In this document: in pieces, positions 7,249 through 16,701 of the stretch
How the letters are laid out: each line of letters begins with the position of its first letter
Position numbering within the stretch: the stretch's first letter is position 1
Source of the DNA: Prevotella sp.
GTDB taxonomy: Bacteria; Bacteroidota; Bacteroidia; Bacteroidales; Bacteroidaceae
Length of the DNA stretch: 64,000 bases
Direction: 5' to 3'
NCBI GenBank assembly: GCA_016281055.1
Contig: JAEEHW010000082.1
Coordinates: 1 to 64,000, forward strand
Made by a program: the position numbers and the translations under genes
The notes under the pieces: generated by a model
Seen by the model: the letters and a program-made list of their open reading frames with translations, nothing else
Databases searched by the model: none
Told to the model about the DNA's origin: nothing

Positions 7249-7298
7249 ACAAAACGGCGAGCGATACAGTCAGTTGACTACATCGCTCGCCGTTTTGT
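7249..7298. terminator. Bidirectional terminator between the BspA-like gene and the DUF2795 gene
   Basis: A perfect 17-base inverted repeat, 7249-7265 with 7282-7298 (core ACGGCGAGCGAT), with A runs on the left and T on the right. It serves the convergent genes on both sides. Confidence 0.85.
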
Positions 7299-7312
7299 AA
7301 TATTCAAATTTC

Positions 7313-7534
7313 TTAATACTCCTCTTCGTCGAAAAGGAAATCTTCTTTTGTAGGATAGTCGGGCCAGATATCCTCAATAGAGTCATACACCTCTCCTTCA
7401 TCCTCGAGTTCCTCAAGGTTTTCTATTACTTCAAGTGATATGCCACTGCGTGTTGCATAGTCAAGCAGTTCCTCCTTTGTTGCTGGCCATGGGGCGTCTT
7501 CCAGTTTTGAGGCTAATTCAAGTGTCCAGTACAT
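7313..7534 (-). CDS. DUF2795 family small protein
   Basis: A 73-residue, strongly acidic protein with WPATKEELLDYATRSG and EDIWPDYPTKEDF, the wording of a conserved Bacteroidetes DUF2795 protein. The function is unknown. There is no signal peptide or membrane segment. It has its own -7 element (TACCTTTG, minus strand 7619-7612) with about 70 bases of leader, so it is probably a single-gene unit read from within the end of the upstream adenosyltransferase gene. Confidence 0.85.
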   Translation of the reverse strand: MYWTLELASKLEDAPWPATKEELLDYATRSGISLEVIENLEELEDEGEVYDSIEDIWPDYPTKEDFLFDEEEY

Positions 7535-7611
7535 AGTTTAATTAATTAATTGACGAATTAATAATTAATAATGTCTGCATATTTCAGCAGTAGATATGTG
7601 TAAATCGTCTG

Positions 7612-7642
7612 CAAAGGTACAATTTTTTTTCTTATTTGCAAG
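7612..7642 (-). promoter_or_regulatory. Promoter of the DUF2795 gene
   Basis: On the minus strand TACCTTTG (7619-7612) with CTTG (7642-7639) 19 bases before it as a weak -33. It overlaps the last codons of the cobalamin adenosyltransferase gene. Confidence 0.5.
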
Positions 7643-8243
7643 TGTTTTCCCATATTTTTTCTTCTGTATTGCAAAGAAAGTTTAATTTTCGCGCTAAAAC
7701 GAACAAATAATCGGATAAGCGGTTCATATATCGTAGTATGTCGGGATTGAATCCAGACTTGTTTTCTTCTGATAATGCCGATACAAGGGTGACAATCCTT
7801 CTTTCCGTTCTTCGGCATATCGTTCGGCAGATGTGGCACTGCGATGCAAGGATGTTGCCGCCGGGGAGAATAAAACTGTTCAGTTGTGGCAGAGAAGAGT
7901 TTATGGTGTCTATCTGCTTTTCCAGTGAGGTGATTTCCTCTGCATCCAGTTTGGCGGAACTGTAAACGGGAGTCTGTGAGGTGTCGGTGGCAAGGTATGT
8001 GCATACGTTGAATAACACATTCTGTATGTGTTCGATGGCATTGCCGATTCGGGTCAGTTCGTTGTCGGCATTGTGGCCAGCCTCTTTGGCAATCAGGGAA
8101 TAAAGCATGCCGAGGTTTGACGACAGTTCGTCAGCAGTGCCGTAGGCCTCGAGTCTGGCGGAGTCTTTCGTTGTTCTTATTCCCCCGACAAGAGAAGTGG
8201 TGCCGGCATCGCCTTTTTTTGTGTAGATAGTAGTCAGTTTCAC
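7632..8243 (-). CDS. Cob(I)alamin adenosyltransferase, PduO type
   Basis: A 203-residue protein starting MKLTTIYTKKGDAGTTSLVGG, the ATP-binding N terminus of PduO-type ATP:corrinoid adenosyltransferases, with the later conserved YGTADEL and the helical C-terminal half RRTERRIVTL. It transfers the adenosyl group of ATP to cob(I)alamin to make coenzyme B12. The cofactor would serve methylmalonyl-CoA mutase, whose downstream partners (epimerase, decarboxylase) are encoded at 47.6-53.4 kb. Its ATG overlaps the upstream gene's stop (ATGA), so the two are translationally coupled. No cobalamin riboswitch was seen nearby. Confidence 0.92.
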   Translation of the reverse strand: MKLTTIYTKKGDAGTTSLVGGIRTTKDSARLEAYGTADELSSNLGMLYSLIAKEAGHNADNELTRIGNAIEHIQNVLFNVCTYLATDTSQTPVYSSAKLDAEEITSLEKQIDTINSSLPQLNSFILPGGNILASQCHICRTICRRTERRIVTLVSALSEENKSGFNPDILRYMNRLSDYLFVLARKLNFLCNTEEKIWENTCK

Positions 8244-8722
8244 GGTCTTAATATTTTATAATGTTCAGGATAACGGTCTTCATTAGAAATGACAATGCCA
8301 AGGTCCACCATGTCGAATGTGATGCAGTTGCCTTGGGTAAGGGCGCACCACCTGTTAATGTTTTCTTCGTATATACCACTCATTATGATGACATTGGCGG
8401 CAATCTTATGGTAAAAAGCATCTGCAAATTCCGTATTAAGAGGTGAAGCATACTCTATGGCTTTCCTGTCAAGTTCGTTGAAGTGGCCTACGAATAGTAT
8501 TCTCTCGTTGCGGAAGTGATAACATATTCTGAATAACAGTTGTGCTTGTCTGTGGGCTTTATTGCTGAACTGAAGATATTCCTTCCTAAGGTCGTCATAT
8601 ATATAATATGGCAGATGTTCACGCAATACGTCCTTGAGGAAGGAATAGTCGGTCTTTGACTGTATTCCGAATCCTATGTTCTGCCACCATCGCTGCAGTG
8701 AATATGGAAAAGGCTTCATCAT
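8240..8722 (-). CDS. Conserved hypothetical protein
   Basis: A 160-residue protein, MMKPFPYSLQRWWQNIGFGIQSKTDYSFLKDVL, not recognised. It is aromatic-rich with no signal peptide or transmembrane segment. Its position is fixed by 4-base ATGA overlaps with both the PgpH-like gene upstream and the adenosyltransferase downstream, which strongly supports both a real gene and the start site. Residues about 70-80 (RILFVGHFNE) could be a core beta-strand of a Rossmann-like fold, but no catalytic motif stands out. Confidence 0.75.
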   Translation of the reverse strand: MMKPFPYSLQRWWQNIGFGIQSKTDYSFLKDVLREHLPYYIYDDLRKEYLQFSNKAHRQAQLLFRICYHFRNERILFVGHFNELDRKAIEYASPLNTEFADAFYHKIAANVIIMSGIYEENINRWCALTQGNCITFDMVDLGIVISNEDRYPEHYKILRP

Positions 8723-10830
8723 AGGTCGTCGATTTCAGTTTTCTCGTCCTCGGTGTCCTTCTTTGTTGCCACTTCAGGATATTGGATGCGAGGGTGATAT
8801 ATTGCCCCAAGGCGTTCTATCAATATTCTTTTGGCAGTGGCAATGTCTCTGAAAGTGATAGGACATTCGTTGAAATATCCCTCGGCAACCTGAGAGTCTA
8901 TGATTTTGTTTACCAATGCTGTTATCGTTTCTTCATTATATTGCTGTAGAGAGCGCGAGGCAGCCTCTACGGCATCAGCCATCATCAGGATGGCCTGCTC
9001 CTTTGAGAACGGATTTGGACCAGGATAACGGAATGGGGCATCATCTATTTCTCCATCAGGATGTTCGTTTTTATATGTGTTGTAGAAATATTTTGTAAGT
9101 CCTTTGCCGTGGTGGGTGAGGATGAAATTACGCAGTACGTCAGGTACGCCATTTTCCTTTGCCTTCTCTATACCGTCGGTGACGTGTGAGATGATGACGC
9201 GTGCGCTGACCTGCGGCGTAAGCCTCGTATGCGGATTGATGCCCGCCTGGTTTTCGGTGAAGAATGTAGGGCGGCGCAACTTGCCGATGTCATGGTAGAG
9301 GGCACCGGTACGCACCATGAGGCTTTTTGCACCAATCTCCGATGCTATGGCGGCGGCAAGGTTTCCCACCATGATGGAGTGCTGGAATGTGCCGGGAGCC
9401 CTTTCGGAGAGTTCGCGCAGGATGCCTCGGTTAGTGTCGGACAGTTCTATCAGCGTTACTGGCGAGATGAAACCAAACAGACGTTCAACGATGAACATCA
9501 GCGGATATGCCAGCAGTAGCAGTATGCCGTTGATGACAATCGCAATGTATGAGTGTTTCAACAAGTCAAAGGTGACTTCTTTGTTTCCAAGGAATTTAAT
9601 TGTAGTGTACGAGATAATGCATGCGATAGTGATATACAGGGCTGTGAGAAACATCTTGGAGCGCTTGGATATGGTGCGCAAACCGCAGATGGCAACAAAG
9701 CCTGCAGTAATCTGTACAAACATATATTCGAACCTGTCGCTCACTGCTGCAGCGCAAACGAGGATGGTCACAATGTGTGCCATGAATGCAGTGCGTGAGT
9801 CGAGGAACACGCGTATGAACATCGGTACGAGGCATATTGGCAGTATGAATATGTTTCTTGGGTCGAAACGTACAATGATGGCATTGAGAATGGCGAAAGA
9901 TGTTATCAGGCAGAACAGCATATTCAAGGAACGGCGTTTCGTCAGATAATCGCTTCTGAAGAACTGCATATACAGCATCAGTAGAATATATATTATCATA
10001 ACGTACAGCCACTGAAAGCCATTCGTCTTGATAAGATCGTATGTATTGTTGGTAGATTGAACCTCGACAAAGGCATTGTAACTGTCAATCATCCTTGCTT
10101 TGTCTTCAGTGATGATGTCGCCTCGGTTGATAATCTCCTGTCCGGGTTTTATGATACCGGAATTGGTAGGAATCATGGCAAGGATATCATGGCGAGCCTG
10201 TTCACTTCTCTTGGAATCGAATGTCACGTTAGGGACAATGAAATCATTAAGGTTGCATTTCAGAAGGATGGCTTTTTCTTTCTCAACCCTCTTGTCTTGA
10301 AACAACATCTCATAGGCTTTCTTCGTGGATATACATTCCCTGACGAGTTTCTTGTCTGCAATCTTGTTGTCCACCACGATGATGTAACTGAGAGTGTCGT
10401 TGTTGAGAAAAGAGATGTAGTCGTTCTGTGGGATTATGCCTTGTTCGTACAGGTTTGACAGGATGTCGGCAACGGACTGCATGCAATAGGCGGAAACTCC
10501 AGGTATGCCCTCGCCATATTTCTCAAGGAACGCTTTTATCTGTGTTTCTCCGGTTTTGTGGTTTATGGAATAATAAGGCAGGTAATCGTTTTTCAGAGCT
10601 TCCTGCTGCTCCTGTTCCACTACCTTGGGGTCTTTCTGTATCAGAATTTCTCCAGGTGATATAAGCTGAGGATTAGTCCATGGGTTGCCTACCTCGTAGG
10701 TCAAACGAGGTCTTTCAGTGTTTGGCATCGCCAATACGATCAGTGTCACAGAGACAAAAATGATACAAGTCGTTTTAAGAAAAGAGATAACACCAGAGAC
10801 GTTCTCGGTGTTGACATTTTCCATTGCCAT
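8719..10830 (-). CDS. PgpH-like 7TM-HD membrane phosphodiesterase (probable c-di-AMP hydrolase)
   Basis: About 703 residues. An N-terminal membrane segment (ISFLKTTCIIFVSVTLIVLAM) is followed by a large extracytoplasmic 7TMR-HDED-type region to about residue 260, then seven hydrophobic segments, then a cytoplasmic HD domain with TFQHSIMVGN, the HD dyad in YHDIGK (about residue 510) and LTHHGKG. PgpH in Firmicutes hydrolyses cyclic di-AMP; substrate here is inferred from the architecture. A start at 10866 would lie inside the promoter, so MAMENVNTEN at 10830 is chosen. It heads a three-gene operon with ATGA overlaps. Confidence 0.88.
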   Translation of the reverse strand: MAMENVNTENVSGVISFLKTTCIIFVSVTLIVLAMPNTERPRLTYEVGNPWTNPQLISPGEILIQKDPKVVEQEQQEALKNDYLPYYSINHKTGETQIKAFLEKYGEGIPGVSAYCMQSVADILSNLYEQGIIPQNDYISFLNNDTLSYIIVVDNKIADKKLVRECISTKKAYEMLFQDKRVEKEKAILLKCNLNDFIVPNVTFDSKRSEQARHDILAMIPTNSGIIKPGQEIINRGDIITEDKARMIDSYNAFVEVQSTNNTYDLIKTNGFQWLYVMIIYILLMLYMQFFRSDYLTKRRSLNMLFCLITSFAILNAIIVRFDPRNIFILPICLVPMFIRVFLDSRTAFMAHIVTILVCAAAVSDRFEYMFVQITAGFVAICGLRTISKRSKMFLTALYITIACIISYTTIKFLGNKEVTFDLLKHSYIAIVINGILLLLAYPLMFIVERLFGFISPVTLIELSDTNRGILRELSERAPGTFQHSIMVGNLAAAIASEIGAKSLMVRTGALYHDIGKLRRPTFFTENQAGINPHTRLTPQVSARVIISHVTDGIEKAKENGVPDVLRNFILTHHGKGLTKYFYNTYKNEHPDGEIDDAPFRYPGPNPFSKEQAILMMADAVEAASRSLQQYNEETITALVNKIIDSQVAEGYFNECPITFRDIATAKRILIERLGAIYHPRIQYPEVATKKDTEDEKTEIDDL

Positions 10831-10855
10831 AGTATGAGTTTTTTTAATTCTGTTG

Positions 10856-10888
10856 CAAAAATACAAAAAAAAAATCGGTTATGACAAA
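10856..10888 (-). promoter_or_regulatory. Promoter of the PgpH-like operon
   Basis: On the minus strand TATTTTTG (10863-10856) with TTTG (10888-10885) 21 bases before it. The implied start lies just upstream of the ATG at 10830. Confidence 0.5.
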
Positions 10889-10904
10889 GAAAATAAACAA
10901 AAAG

Positions 10905-10936
10905 TTAGTAAATACGAGGAATTTTTGTTAACTTTG
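10905..10936 (+). promoter_or_regulatory. Promoter of the gltX operon
   Basis: TAACTTTG at 10929-10936 with a weak -33 (TTAG at 10905-10908) 20 bases upstream. The leader to gltX is about 55 bases. It diverges from the PgpH promoter. Confidence 0.55.
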
Positions 10937-10994
10937 CATTGGATAAACAAAAACTTGGTGTTTTTGTTGTTTTATTAGAAATTTACGAATTAAA

Positions 10995-12512
10995 ATGGAA
11001 AATAAGAAAGTAAGGGTGCGTTTTGCTCCCAGTCCAACTGGTGCGTTGCATATTGGCGGAGTACGCACAGCGTTGTTTAATTATCTTTTTGCCAAGCAGC
11101 AGGGTGGCGAAATGATATTTCGTATTGAGGATACAGACTCCAATCGTTTCGTTCCTGGAGCAGAAGAGTATATCATAGAATCTTTCAAGTGGCTCGGGAT
11201 TAAGTTTGACGAGGGTGTGTCATTCGGAGGAGACAAAGGACCTTATCGTCAGAGCGAGCGAAGGGATATCTACAAGAAGTATGTGCGTCAGCTCATTGAT
11301 GATGGTAAGGCATACATAGCTTTTGATACTCCGGAGGAACTGGAGGCTAAGCGCAATGAGATTTCAAACTTTCAGTATGACGCCCGTACGAGAGAGCAGA
11401 TGCGCAATTCATTGACGCTGTCTGCTGATGAAGTGAATGAGCTTATTGCTGATGGAAAGCAGTATGTGGTTCGCTTCAAGATAGAGCCGGGCGAGGAAGT
11501 GCTTGTTGACGATTTGATTCGTGGCGAGGTGCGTATTAAGAGCGACATCCTTGATGACAAGGTGTTGTATAAGAGCGCAGATGAGTTGCCTACATATCAT
11601 CTTGCAAATATAGTAGATGACCACCTGATGGAGATATCACACGTCATTCGTGGCGAGGAATGGTTGCCAAGTGCTCCGTTGCATGTGTTGCTGTATAGAG
11701 CCTTTGGATGGGAAGACACCATGCCGAGGTTTGCTCATCTGCCATTGCTCCTGAAGCCGGAGGGCAAAGGCAAATTGTCAAAACGTGACGGTGACCGCCT
11801 CGGTTTCCCTGTGTTCCCTTTGGAATGGCATGACCCAAAGACAGGAGAGGTGAGTTCCGGATTCAGGGAAAGTGGTTATTTCCCGGAGGCATTGGTGAAT
11901 TTCCTCGCTCTTCTTGGATGGAATCCAGGTACTGAGCAGGAGTTGTTCTCAATGGATGAGCTTATCGAAGCATTTGACATCTCTCGTTGTTCAAAGGCTG
12001 GAGCCAAGTTCGACTATAAGAAGGGAATATGGTTTAACCATGAGTATATTCTTAAGAAATCATCAGAGGATATAGCAAAGTTGTTTGCCCCGATAGTGGC
12101 AAACAATGGGTCTGATGCATCATTTGGACAGATAGTGAAGGTGGTTGAAATGATGAAGGACCGTGTTAATTTCGTCAGTGAGTTGTGGCCTCTTTGCTCA
12201 TTCTTCTTCTTTGCACCAAAGGAGTATGATGAGAAAACAGTTAAAAAACGTTGGAAGGAAAATTCTGCGCAGGTGATGACAGAGTTGGCTGCAGTACTTG
12301 AAGGCATTGATGATTTCTCAATAGAGAATCAAGAGACGATAGTCAAGGAATGGATAGAAACAAAAGGATATAAGTTGGGCGATGTTATGAATGCCTTCCG
12401 CCTATGTCTGGTTGGAGAGGGTAAGGGCCCTGGAATGTTTGATATATCTGCCTTCTTGGGAAAACAGGAGACGCTGAAACGCATAGAGAAAGCGGTTGAA
12501 ATATTAAAATAA
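10995..12512 (+). CDS. gltX: Glutamyl-tRNA synthetase
   Basis: A 505-residue class I synthetase of usual length. The HIGH-type motif is [11 protein letters not shown] (residues 12-22) and the KMSKS-type motif is KLSKRDGD (about 258-265). The C-terminal half is the helical anticodon-binding region. It charges tRNA-Glu with glutamate in the cytoplasm. There is no evidence to tell discriminating from non-discriminating forms. It is first in a tight operon; its TAA overlaps the ATG of kdtA by one base. Confidence 0.97.
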   Translation: MENKKVRVRFAPSPTGALHIGGVRTALFNYLFAKQQGGEMIFRIEDTDSNRFVPGAEEYIIESFKWLGIKFDEGVSFGGDKGPYRQSERRDIYKKYVRQLIDDGKAYIAFDTPEELEAKRNEISNFQYDARTREQMRNSLTLSADEVNELIADGKQYVVRFKIEPGEEVLVDDLIRGEVRIKSDILDDKVLYKSADELPTYHLANIVDDHLMEISHVIRGEEWLPSAPLHVLLYRAFGWEDTMPRFAHLPLLLKPEGKGKLSKRDGDRLGFPVFPLEWHDPKTGEVSSGFRESGYFPEALVNFLALLGWNPGTEQELFSMDELIEAFDISRCSKAGAKFDYKKGIWFNHEYILKKSSEDIAKLFAPIVANNGSDASFGQIVKVVEMMKDRVNFVSELWPLCSFFFFAPKEYDEKTVKKRWKENSAQVMTELAAVLEGIDDFSIENQETIVKEWIETKGYKLGDVMNAFRLCLVGEGKGPGMFDISAFLGKQETLKRIEKAVEILK

Positions 12513-13756
12513 TGATATACAATTTTGTTTTCTACATATACGAGTTAGGTGTCTTTATTGCAAGTTTCTTCTCAGAGAAAGTGAAGAAAATGTGGCATGG
12601 CGAGCGTAATGCCTTCAAGATATTGAAGGAAAAAGTGGATGCCAGTGCCGATTATGCATGGTTTCATGCTGCTTCATTGGGAGAATTTGAACAGGGACGC
12701 CCAATCATAGAGGAATTTCGCAGAACATATCCAGAAAAGAAAATATTATTGACATTCTTTTCACCATCAGGTTATGAAGTGCGTAAAGACTATGAGCATG
12801 CAGACATAGTGTGTTATCTTCCTATAGACACGCCAACGAATGCAATACGATTCCTCAGATTGATACGTCCGTCTGTAGCTTTCTTCATAAAGTATGAGTT
12901 CTGGTACAACTATCTGCACATTCTGCGACACAGGAACGTGCCTGTATATAGCGTAAGCAGTATTTTCAGAAAGAACCAGATATTCTTCAAATGGTATGGT
13001 TGCCAATACAGGCATGTGCTTAATTGTTTCACCCATTTCTTCGTGCAGAATGAACAGAGTAAGGAACTGCTTCATGGCATAGGACTTGATAATGTGGACG
13101 TAACTGGCGATACACGTTTTGACAGGGTATTGCAGATTTCTCGCAATAGTAAGCAAATCTCCGAGATAGAGGTGTTTAAGGGAGACAGTAAAGTCTTTAT
13201 TGCAGGTAGTTCGTGGCTTCCTGATGAGCAGATGTTCATTCCTTATTTCATGTCTCGCAAAGACTGGAAAATGATAATCGCTCCACATGTCATTTCTGAA
13301 GAACATATTAGTCAACTGCTTGAATTACTGAAGGGACGCAAGGTTGTAAGATACAGCAAATTGACAGCAGATGATGTGAAGTCATTGAAAGATATGGAGG
13401 TGATGATAATAGATTGCTTCGGATTATTGTCCTCCATATATAGATATGGTGATGTTGCATATGTGGGTGGAGGATTCGGAGTAGGCATACACAACCTTCC
13501 AGAGGCTGCAGTATGGGGAATGCCGGTAATATTTGGTCCGAATAATGAGAAATTCAAGGAAGCTCAGGAATTGAAAGAGTGTGGTGGAGGCTATGAGGTC
13601 AAAGACTACAACTCATTTAGTTCAGTAATGGACAATTTCATCAGTAATGTAGATATATTACATAAAGCCGCGGAGGCTTCGGGTAACTATGTAAAGATAC
13701 ATTCGGGAGCGACGGAAAGATTGTTGAGTTTAATAAAAGAATCAAAAAACAAATAA
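12512..13756 (+). CDS. kdtA: 3-deoxy-D-manno-octulosonic acid (Kdo) transferase
   Basis: A 414-residue GT30 glycosyltransferase that adds Kdo from CMP-Kdo to lipid A precursor at the inner face of the inner membrane. An N-terminal hydrophobic anchor (FVFYIYELGVFIASFF) precedes the GT-B fold. WFHAASLGEFEQGRP and GGGFGVGIHNLPEAAVWGMP are conserved family segments. It overlaps gltX by one base and abuts metY without a gap. Its donor is supplied by KdsB, encoded at 25.2 kb. KdtA/WaaA in this phylum usually adds a single Kdo; that is not visible here. Confidence 0.94.
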   Translation: MIYNFVFYIYELGVFIASFFSEKVKKMWHGERNAFKILKEKVDASADYAWFHAASLGEFEQGRPIIEEFRRTYPEKKILLTFFSPSGYEVRKDYEHADIVCYLPIDTPTNAIRFLRLIRPSVAFFIKYEFWYNYLHILRHRNVPVYSVSSIFRKNQIFFKWYGCQYRHVLNCFTHFFVQNEQSKELLHGIGLDNVDVTGDTRFDRVLQISRNSKQISEIEVFKGDSKVFIAGSSWLPDEQMFIPYFMSRKDWKMIIAPHVISEEHISQLLELLKGRKVVRYSKLTADDVKSLKDMEVMIIDCFGLLSSIYRYGDVAYVGGGFGVGIHNLPEAAVWGMPVIFGPNNEKFKEAQELKECGGGYEVKDYNSFSSVMDNFISNVDILHKAAEASGNYVKIHSGATERLLSLIKESKNK

Positions 13757-15034
13757 ATGAAAAAGAATATTGAAACTTTATGTATTCACGGAGGTTGGAA
13801 GCCAACCAAGGGTGAACCACAGCAATTACCAATTTATCAGTCAACAACATTCAAATATGATACAAGTGAACAGATGGCTCGCTTGTTTGATTTGAAAGAC
13901 GCTGGTTATTTTTATACACGTTTGGCTAATCCTACCAACGATGCTGTAGCAAAGAAAATTGCAGCATTGGAGGGTGGTGTAGGCGCTATGCTGACATCTT
14001 CTGGTCAGGCTGCAAATTTCTATGCAGTCTTCAATATATGCCAGGCAGGAGACCATTTTATTACTTCAAACGCTATATATGGTGGTACATATAACCTTTT
14101 TGGCGTTACAATGAAGAAACTGGGCATAGAATGTACATTCGTTGATCCAGATTGGTCAGATGAGAAGATTGAGGCTTGCTTTAAGGAAAATACTAAATGT
14201 TTCTTTGGCGAAACCATTTCGAACCCTGGTGGTAATGTATTTGATATTGAGCGTTTTGCAAAAATGGCGCACAAACATGGTGTACCATTGATTGTGGACA
14301 ATACATTTGCAACTCCTATAAATTGTCGTCCGTTTGAATGGGGATGTGATATCGTTACACATTCTACAACTAAGTATATGGATGGACATGCAACACAGGT
14401 TGGTGGTGTAGTGGTTGACTCTGGTAATTTTGACTGGGATAAGTATTCAGAGAAATTCCCAGGTCTGACAACCCCTGATGAGTCATATCATGGTCTTACA
14501 TACACAAAGGCTTTTGGCAAAATGGCCTATATGACCAAACTTGTTGCTCAGCTAATGCGAGACCTTGGATCTATTCCTGCTCCACAAAATGCATTCTTGC
14601 TTAACCTCGGATTGGAGACGCTCGCTCTTCGTATGAAACAGCATTGTGCTAATGCGCAGAAAGTTGCGGAATGGCTTGAGAAGAATGATAGAGTAGGGTG
14701 GGTGAATTATTGCGGACTGCCTTCAAATAAGTATTATGCTTTGGGACAGAAGTATTTGCCTAATGGTTCCTGTGGCGTGATTGCTTTTGGATTGAAAGGC
14801 ACACGTGAAGATGCTATAAAGTTCATGGATAACCTTGACTTTATTTCTATAGTTACTCATGTAGCAGATGCTCGAACATGTGTGTTGCATCCTGCAAGTC
14901 ATACACATAGACAATTGACAGACGAACAATTACTTGAAGCAGGTGTTGCTCCTGACCTTATAAGATTGTCTGTGGGAATAGAAAATGCGGAAGATATAAT
15001 CGCAGATCTTCAGCAAGCAATGGATAGAATGTAA
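13757..15034 (+). CDS. metY: O-acetylhomoserine sulfhydrylase / PLP-dependent Cys/Met metabolism enzyme
   Basis: A 425-residue fold-type I PLP enzyme. The start TLCIHGGW, the YTRLANPTNDAVAKKIAALEGG segment and the PLP lysine in HSTTKYMDGH are typical of the O-acetylhomoserine (thiol)-lyase branch, which makes homocysteine from O-acetylhomoserine and sulfide. Length and the GITLxx-type insertions fit MetY better than MetB or MetC, but the reaction is inferred from family. It starts at the base after the kdtA stop, so it is translated from the same mRNA. Confidence 0.9.
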   Translation: MKKNIETLCIHGGWKPTKGEPQQLPIYQSTTFKYDTSEQMARLFDLKDAGYFYTRLANPTNDAVAKKIAALEGGVGAMLTSSGQAANFYAVFNICQAGDHFITSNAIYGGTYNLFGVTMKKLGIECTFVDPDWSDEKIEACFKENTKCFFGETISNPGGNVFDIERFAKMAHKHGVPLIVDNTFATPINCRPFEWGCDIVTHSTTKYMDGHATQVGGVVVDSGNFDWDKYSEKFPGLTTPDESYHGLTYTKAFGKMAYMTKLVAQLMRDLGSIPAPQNAFLLNLGLETLALRMKQHCANAQKVAEWLEKNDRVGWVNYCGLPSNKYYALGQKYLPNGSCGVIAFGLKGTREDAIKFMDNLDFISIVTHVADARTCVLHPASHTHRQLTDEQLLEAGVAPDLIRLSVGIENAEDIIADLQQAMDRM

Positions 15035-15046
15035 TAAGGTGGCATC

Positions 15047-16591
15047 ATGTTGGTAAAAACTTATAGTGCAGCTGTAAATGGTCTGGAAGTAAATGCGGTG
15101 ACGATAGAAACCAGCGTTGAGAATGGACAGAGAATCGTATTGTCAGGATTGGGCGATGAAGCTGTTCGTGAAAGTTTAGGTAGAATTAATACTGCATTTA
15201 CATACAGTGGCTATAAGTTTCCAAACAAGGCCATAACAATAAATTTATCTCCTGCAAATCTTCGTAAGGAAGGATCAGGTTATGATTTGCCTATAGCAAT
15301 AGGCATTCTTGGAGCGAATGAAGCTATTCCTTCTGAACATTTGCATGAGTATATGCTTATGGGAGAGCTTGGACTTGATGGGCGCTTGAAGCCAATCAAG
15401 GGAGCTCTCCCAATTGCTATTCTCGCAAGAAAAGAGAAATACAAGGGACTGATTGTTCCTAAGGAGAATGTGAGAGAGGCTGCCGTAGTAAATAACTTGG
15501 AGGTTTACGGTATGCAATCCTTGATAGAGGTAATACAGTTCTTGTCAGATAAGTCTGATGCACAGCCGCTGGTATTTGATACCCGAAAGGTCTTTTTTGA
15601 ACAGCAGACAACATCTGAATTAGACTTTGCTGATGTAAAGGGACAGGAGAATGTGAAAAGGGCTATGGAGGTGGCTGCTGCTGGTGGTCACAATCTTATA
15701 ATGGTAGGTCCTCCGGGTTCGGGAAAAAGTATGATGGCAAAGCGTTTGCCAAGTATATTGCCTCCGTTGTCATTGGCTGAGAGTTTGGAAACTACACAGA
15801 TTCATTCTGTCGCAGGAAAACTGGGGGCTGAACAATCATTGATATTCCAACGTCCTTTCAGAGCTCCGCATCATACCATTTCTCAGGTAGCACTTGTGGG
15901 AGGAGGTTCTTCACCACAGCCGGGAGAGATAAGTCTTGCCCATAACGGTGTTTTGTTTGCAGACGAGTTACCAGAATTTAATAAGGCAACATTGGAAGTG
16001 TTGCGGCAACCTTTGGAAGATAGAAAAATAACGATATCCAGGGCTAAATATACGACAGAATATCCGTGCTCTTTTATGTTTGTGGCGAGTGCGAACCCGT
16101 GCCCTTGCGGATATTATGGCGACAGCACTCACAATTGTGTTTGTACGCCAGGACAGATATATCGTTATATGTCGAAAATTAGTGGTCCTTTAATGGATCG
16201 TATTGACATACAATGTGAGATACAGGCAGTTCCATTTGCTCAGTTATCACAATTAAAACCAGGTGAGCCTTCTTCTGTTATTCGTGAGCGCGTTATTGCC
16301 GCACGAAAGATACAGGAGGAACGCTTTAGGGCATATAAGGGAATACATTGTAATGCCATGATGACGGAGAAAATGCTTCATGAATTTGCAGAGCCTGATG
16401 CTGCATCGCTTGAAACACTGCGACTTGCAATGGAAAAATTCAAACTTTCTGCTCGTGCATATAGCCGTATTCTTAAGGTGGCACGTACTATTGCAGATCT
16501 TGCCGGTAGTAAAAATGTGGAGATGCCACATATTGCAGAAGCTGTAAATTATAGAAATTTAGACAGGGGAGATTGGGCGGAAAGAGGATAG
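15047..16591 (+). CDS. comM: YifB/ComM family Mg-chelatase-like AAA+ ATPase
   Basis: A 514-residue protein. The N-terminal ribosomal-S5-like/Lon-like domain (to about 165) is followed by an AAA+ Mg-chelatase core with Walker A GPPGSGKSMMAKR (about 223-235) and Walker B VLFADELPEF. A cysteine-bearing insert NPCPCGYYGDSTHNCVC is typical of the family. ComM of Vibrio and Acinetobacter is a branch-migration helicase for heteroduplex during natural transformation; the role in Bacteroidales is not established. It is last in the gltX operon. Confidence 0.92.
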   Translation: MLVKTYSAAVNGLEVNAVTIETSVENGQRIVLSGLGDEAVRESLGRINTAFTYSGYKFPNKAITINLSPANLRKEGSGYDLPIAIGILGANEAIPSEHLHEYMLMGELGLDGRLKPIKGALPIAILARKEKYKGLIVPKENVREAAVVNNLEVYGMQSLIEVIQFLSDKSDAQPLVFDTRKVFFEQQTTSELDFADVKGQENVKRAMEVAAAGGHNLIMVGPPGSGKSMMAKRLPSILPPLSLAESLETTQIHSVAGKLGAEQSLIFQRPFRAPHHTISQVALVGGGSSPQPGEISLAHNGVLFADELPEFNKATLEVLRQPLEDRKITISRAKYTTEYPCSFMFVASANPCPCGYYGDSTHNCVCTPGQIYRYMSKISGPLMDRIDIQCEIQAVPFAQLSQLKPGEPSSVIRERVIAARKIQEERFRAYKGIHCNAMMTEKMLHEFAEPDAASLETLRLAMEKFKLSARAYSRILKVARTIADLAGSKNVEMPHIAEAVNYRNLDRGDWAERG

Positions 16592-16644
16592 TCTCCCAGT
16601 TCTCAGAATGTTAACAAGGTGGGTTCCGTTAATTTCCAAATTAA

Positions 16645-16682
16645 ATCGGGGACGATGCACACACAAGTGCTTCGTCCCCGAT
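16645..16682. terminator. Bidirectional terminator between comM and the Bax-inhibitor-like gene
   Basis: ATCGGGGACGA (16645-16655) pairs with TCGTCCCCGAT (16672-16682), with an inner GCAC/GTGC. It lies between two convergent operons. Confidence 0.8.
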
Positions 16683-16701
16683 ATGTTTATGATGATGTTA
16701 T

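Noticed and set aside
7535..8300. Cobalamin riboswitch for the adenosyltransferase gene
   Set aside because: The gene is internal to an operon with ATGA overlap; there is no leader space and no B12-box wording.
9317..9949. 210-residue plus-strand frame opposite the PgpH-like gene
   Set aside because: Antisense shadow of a well-supported membrane protein gene.
9596..10012. 138-residue minus-strand frame
   Set aside because: It overlaps the PgpH-like gene in a different frame on the same strand and has no domain.
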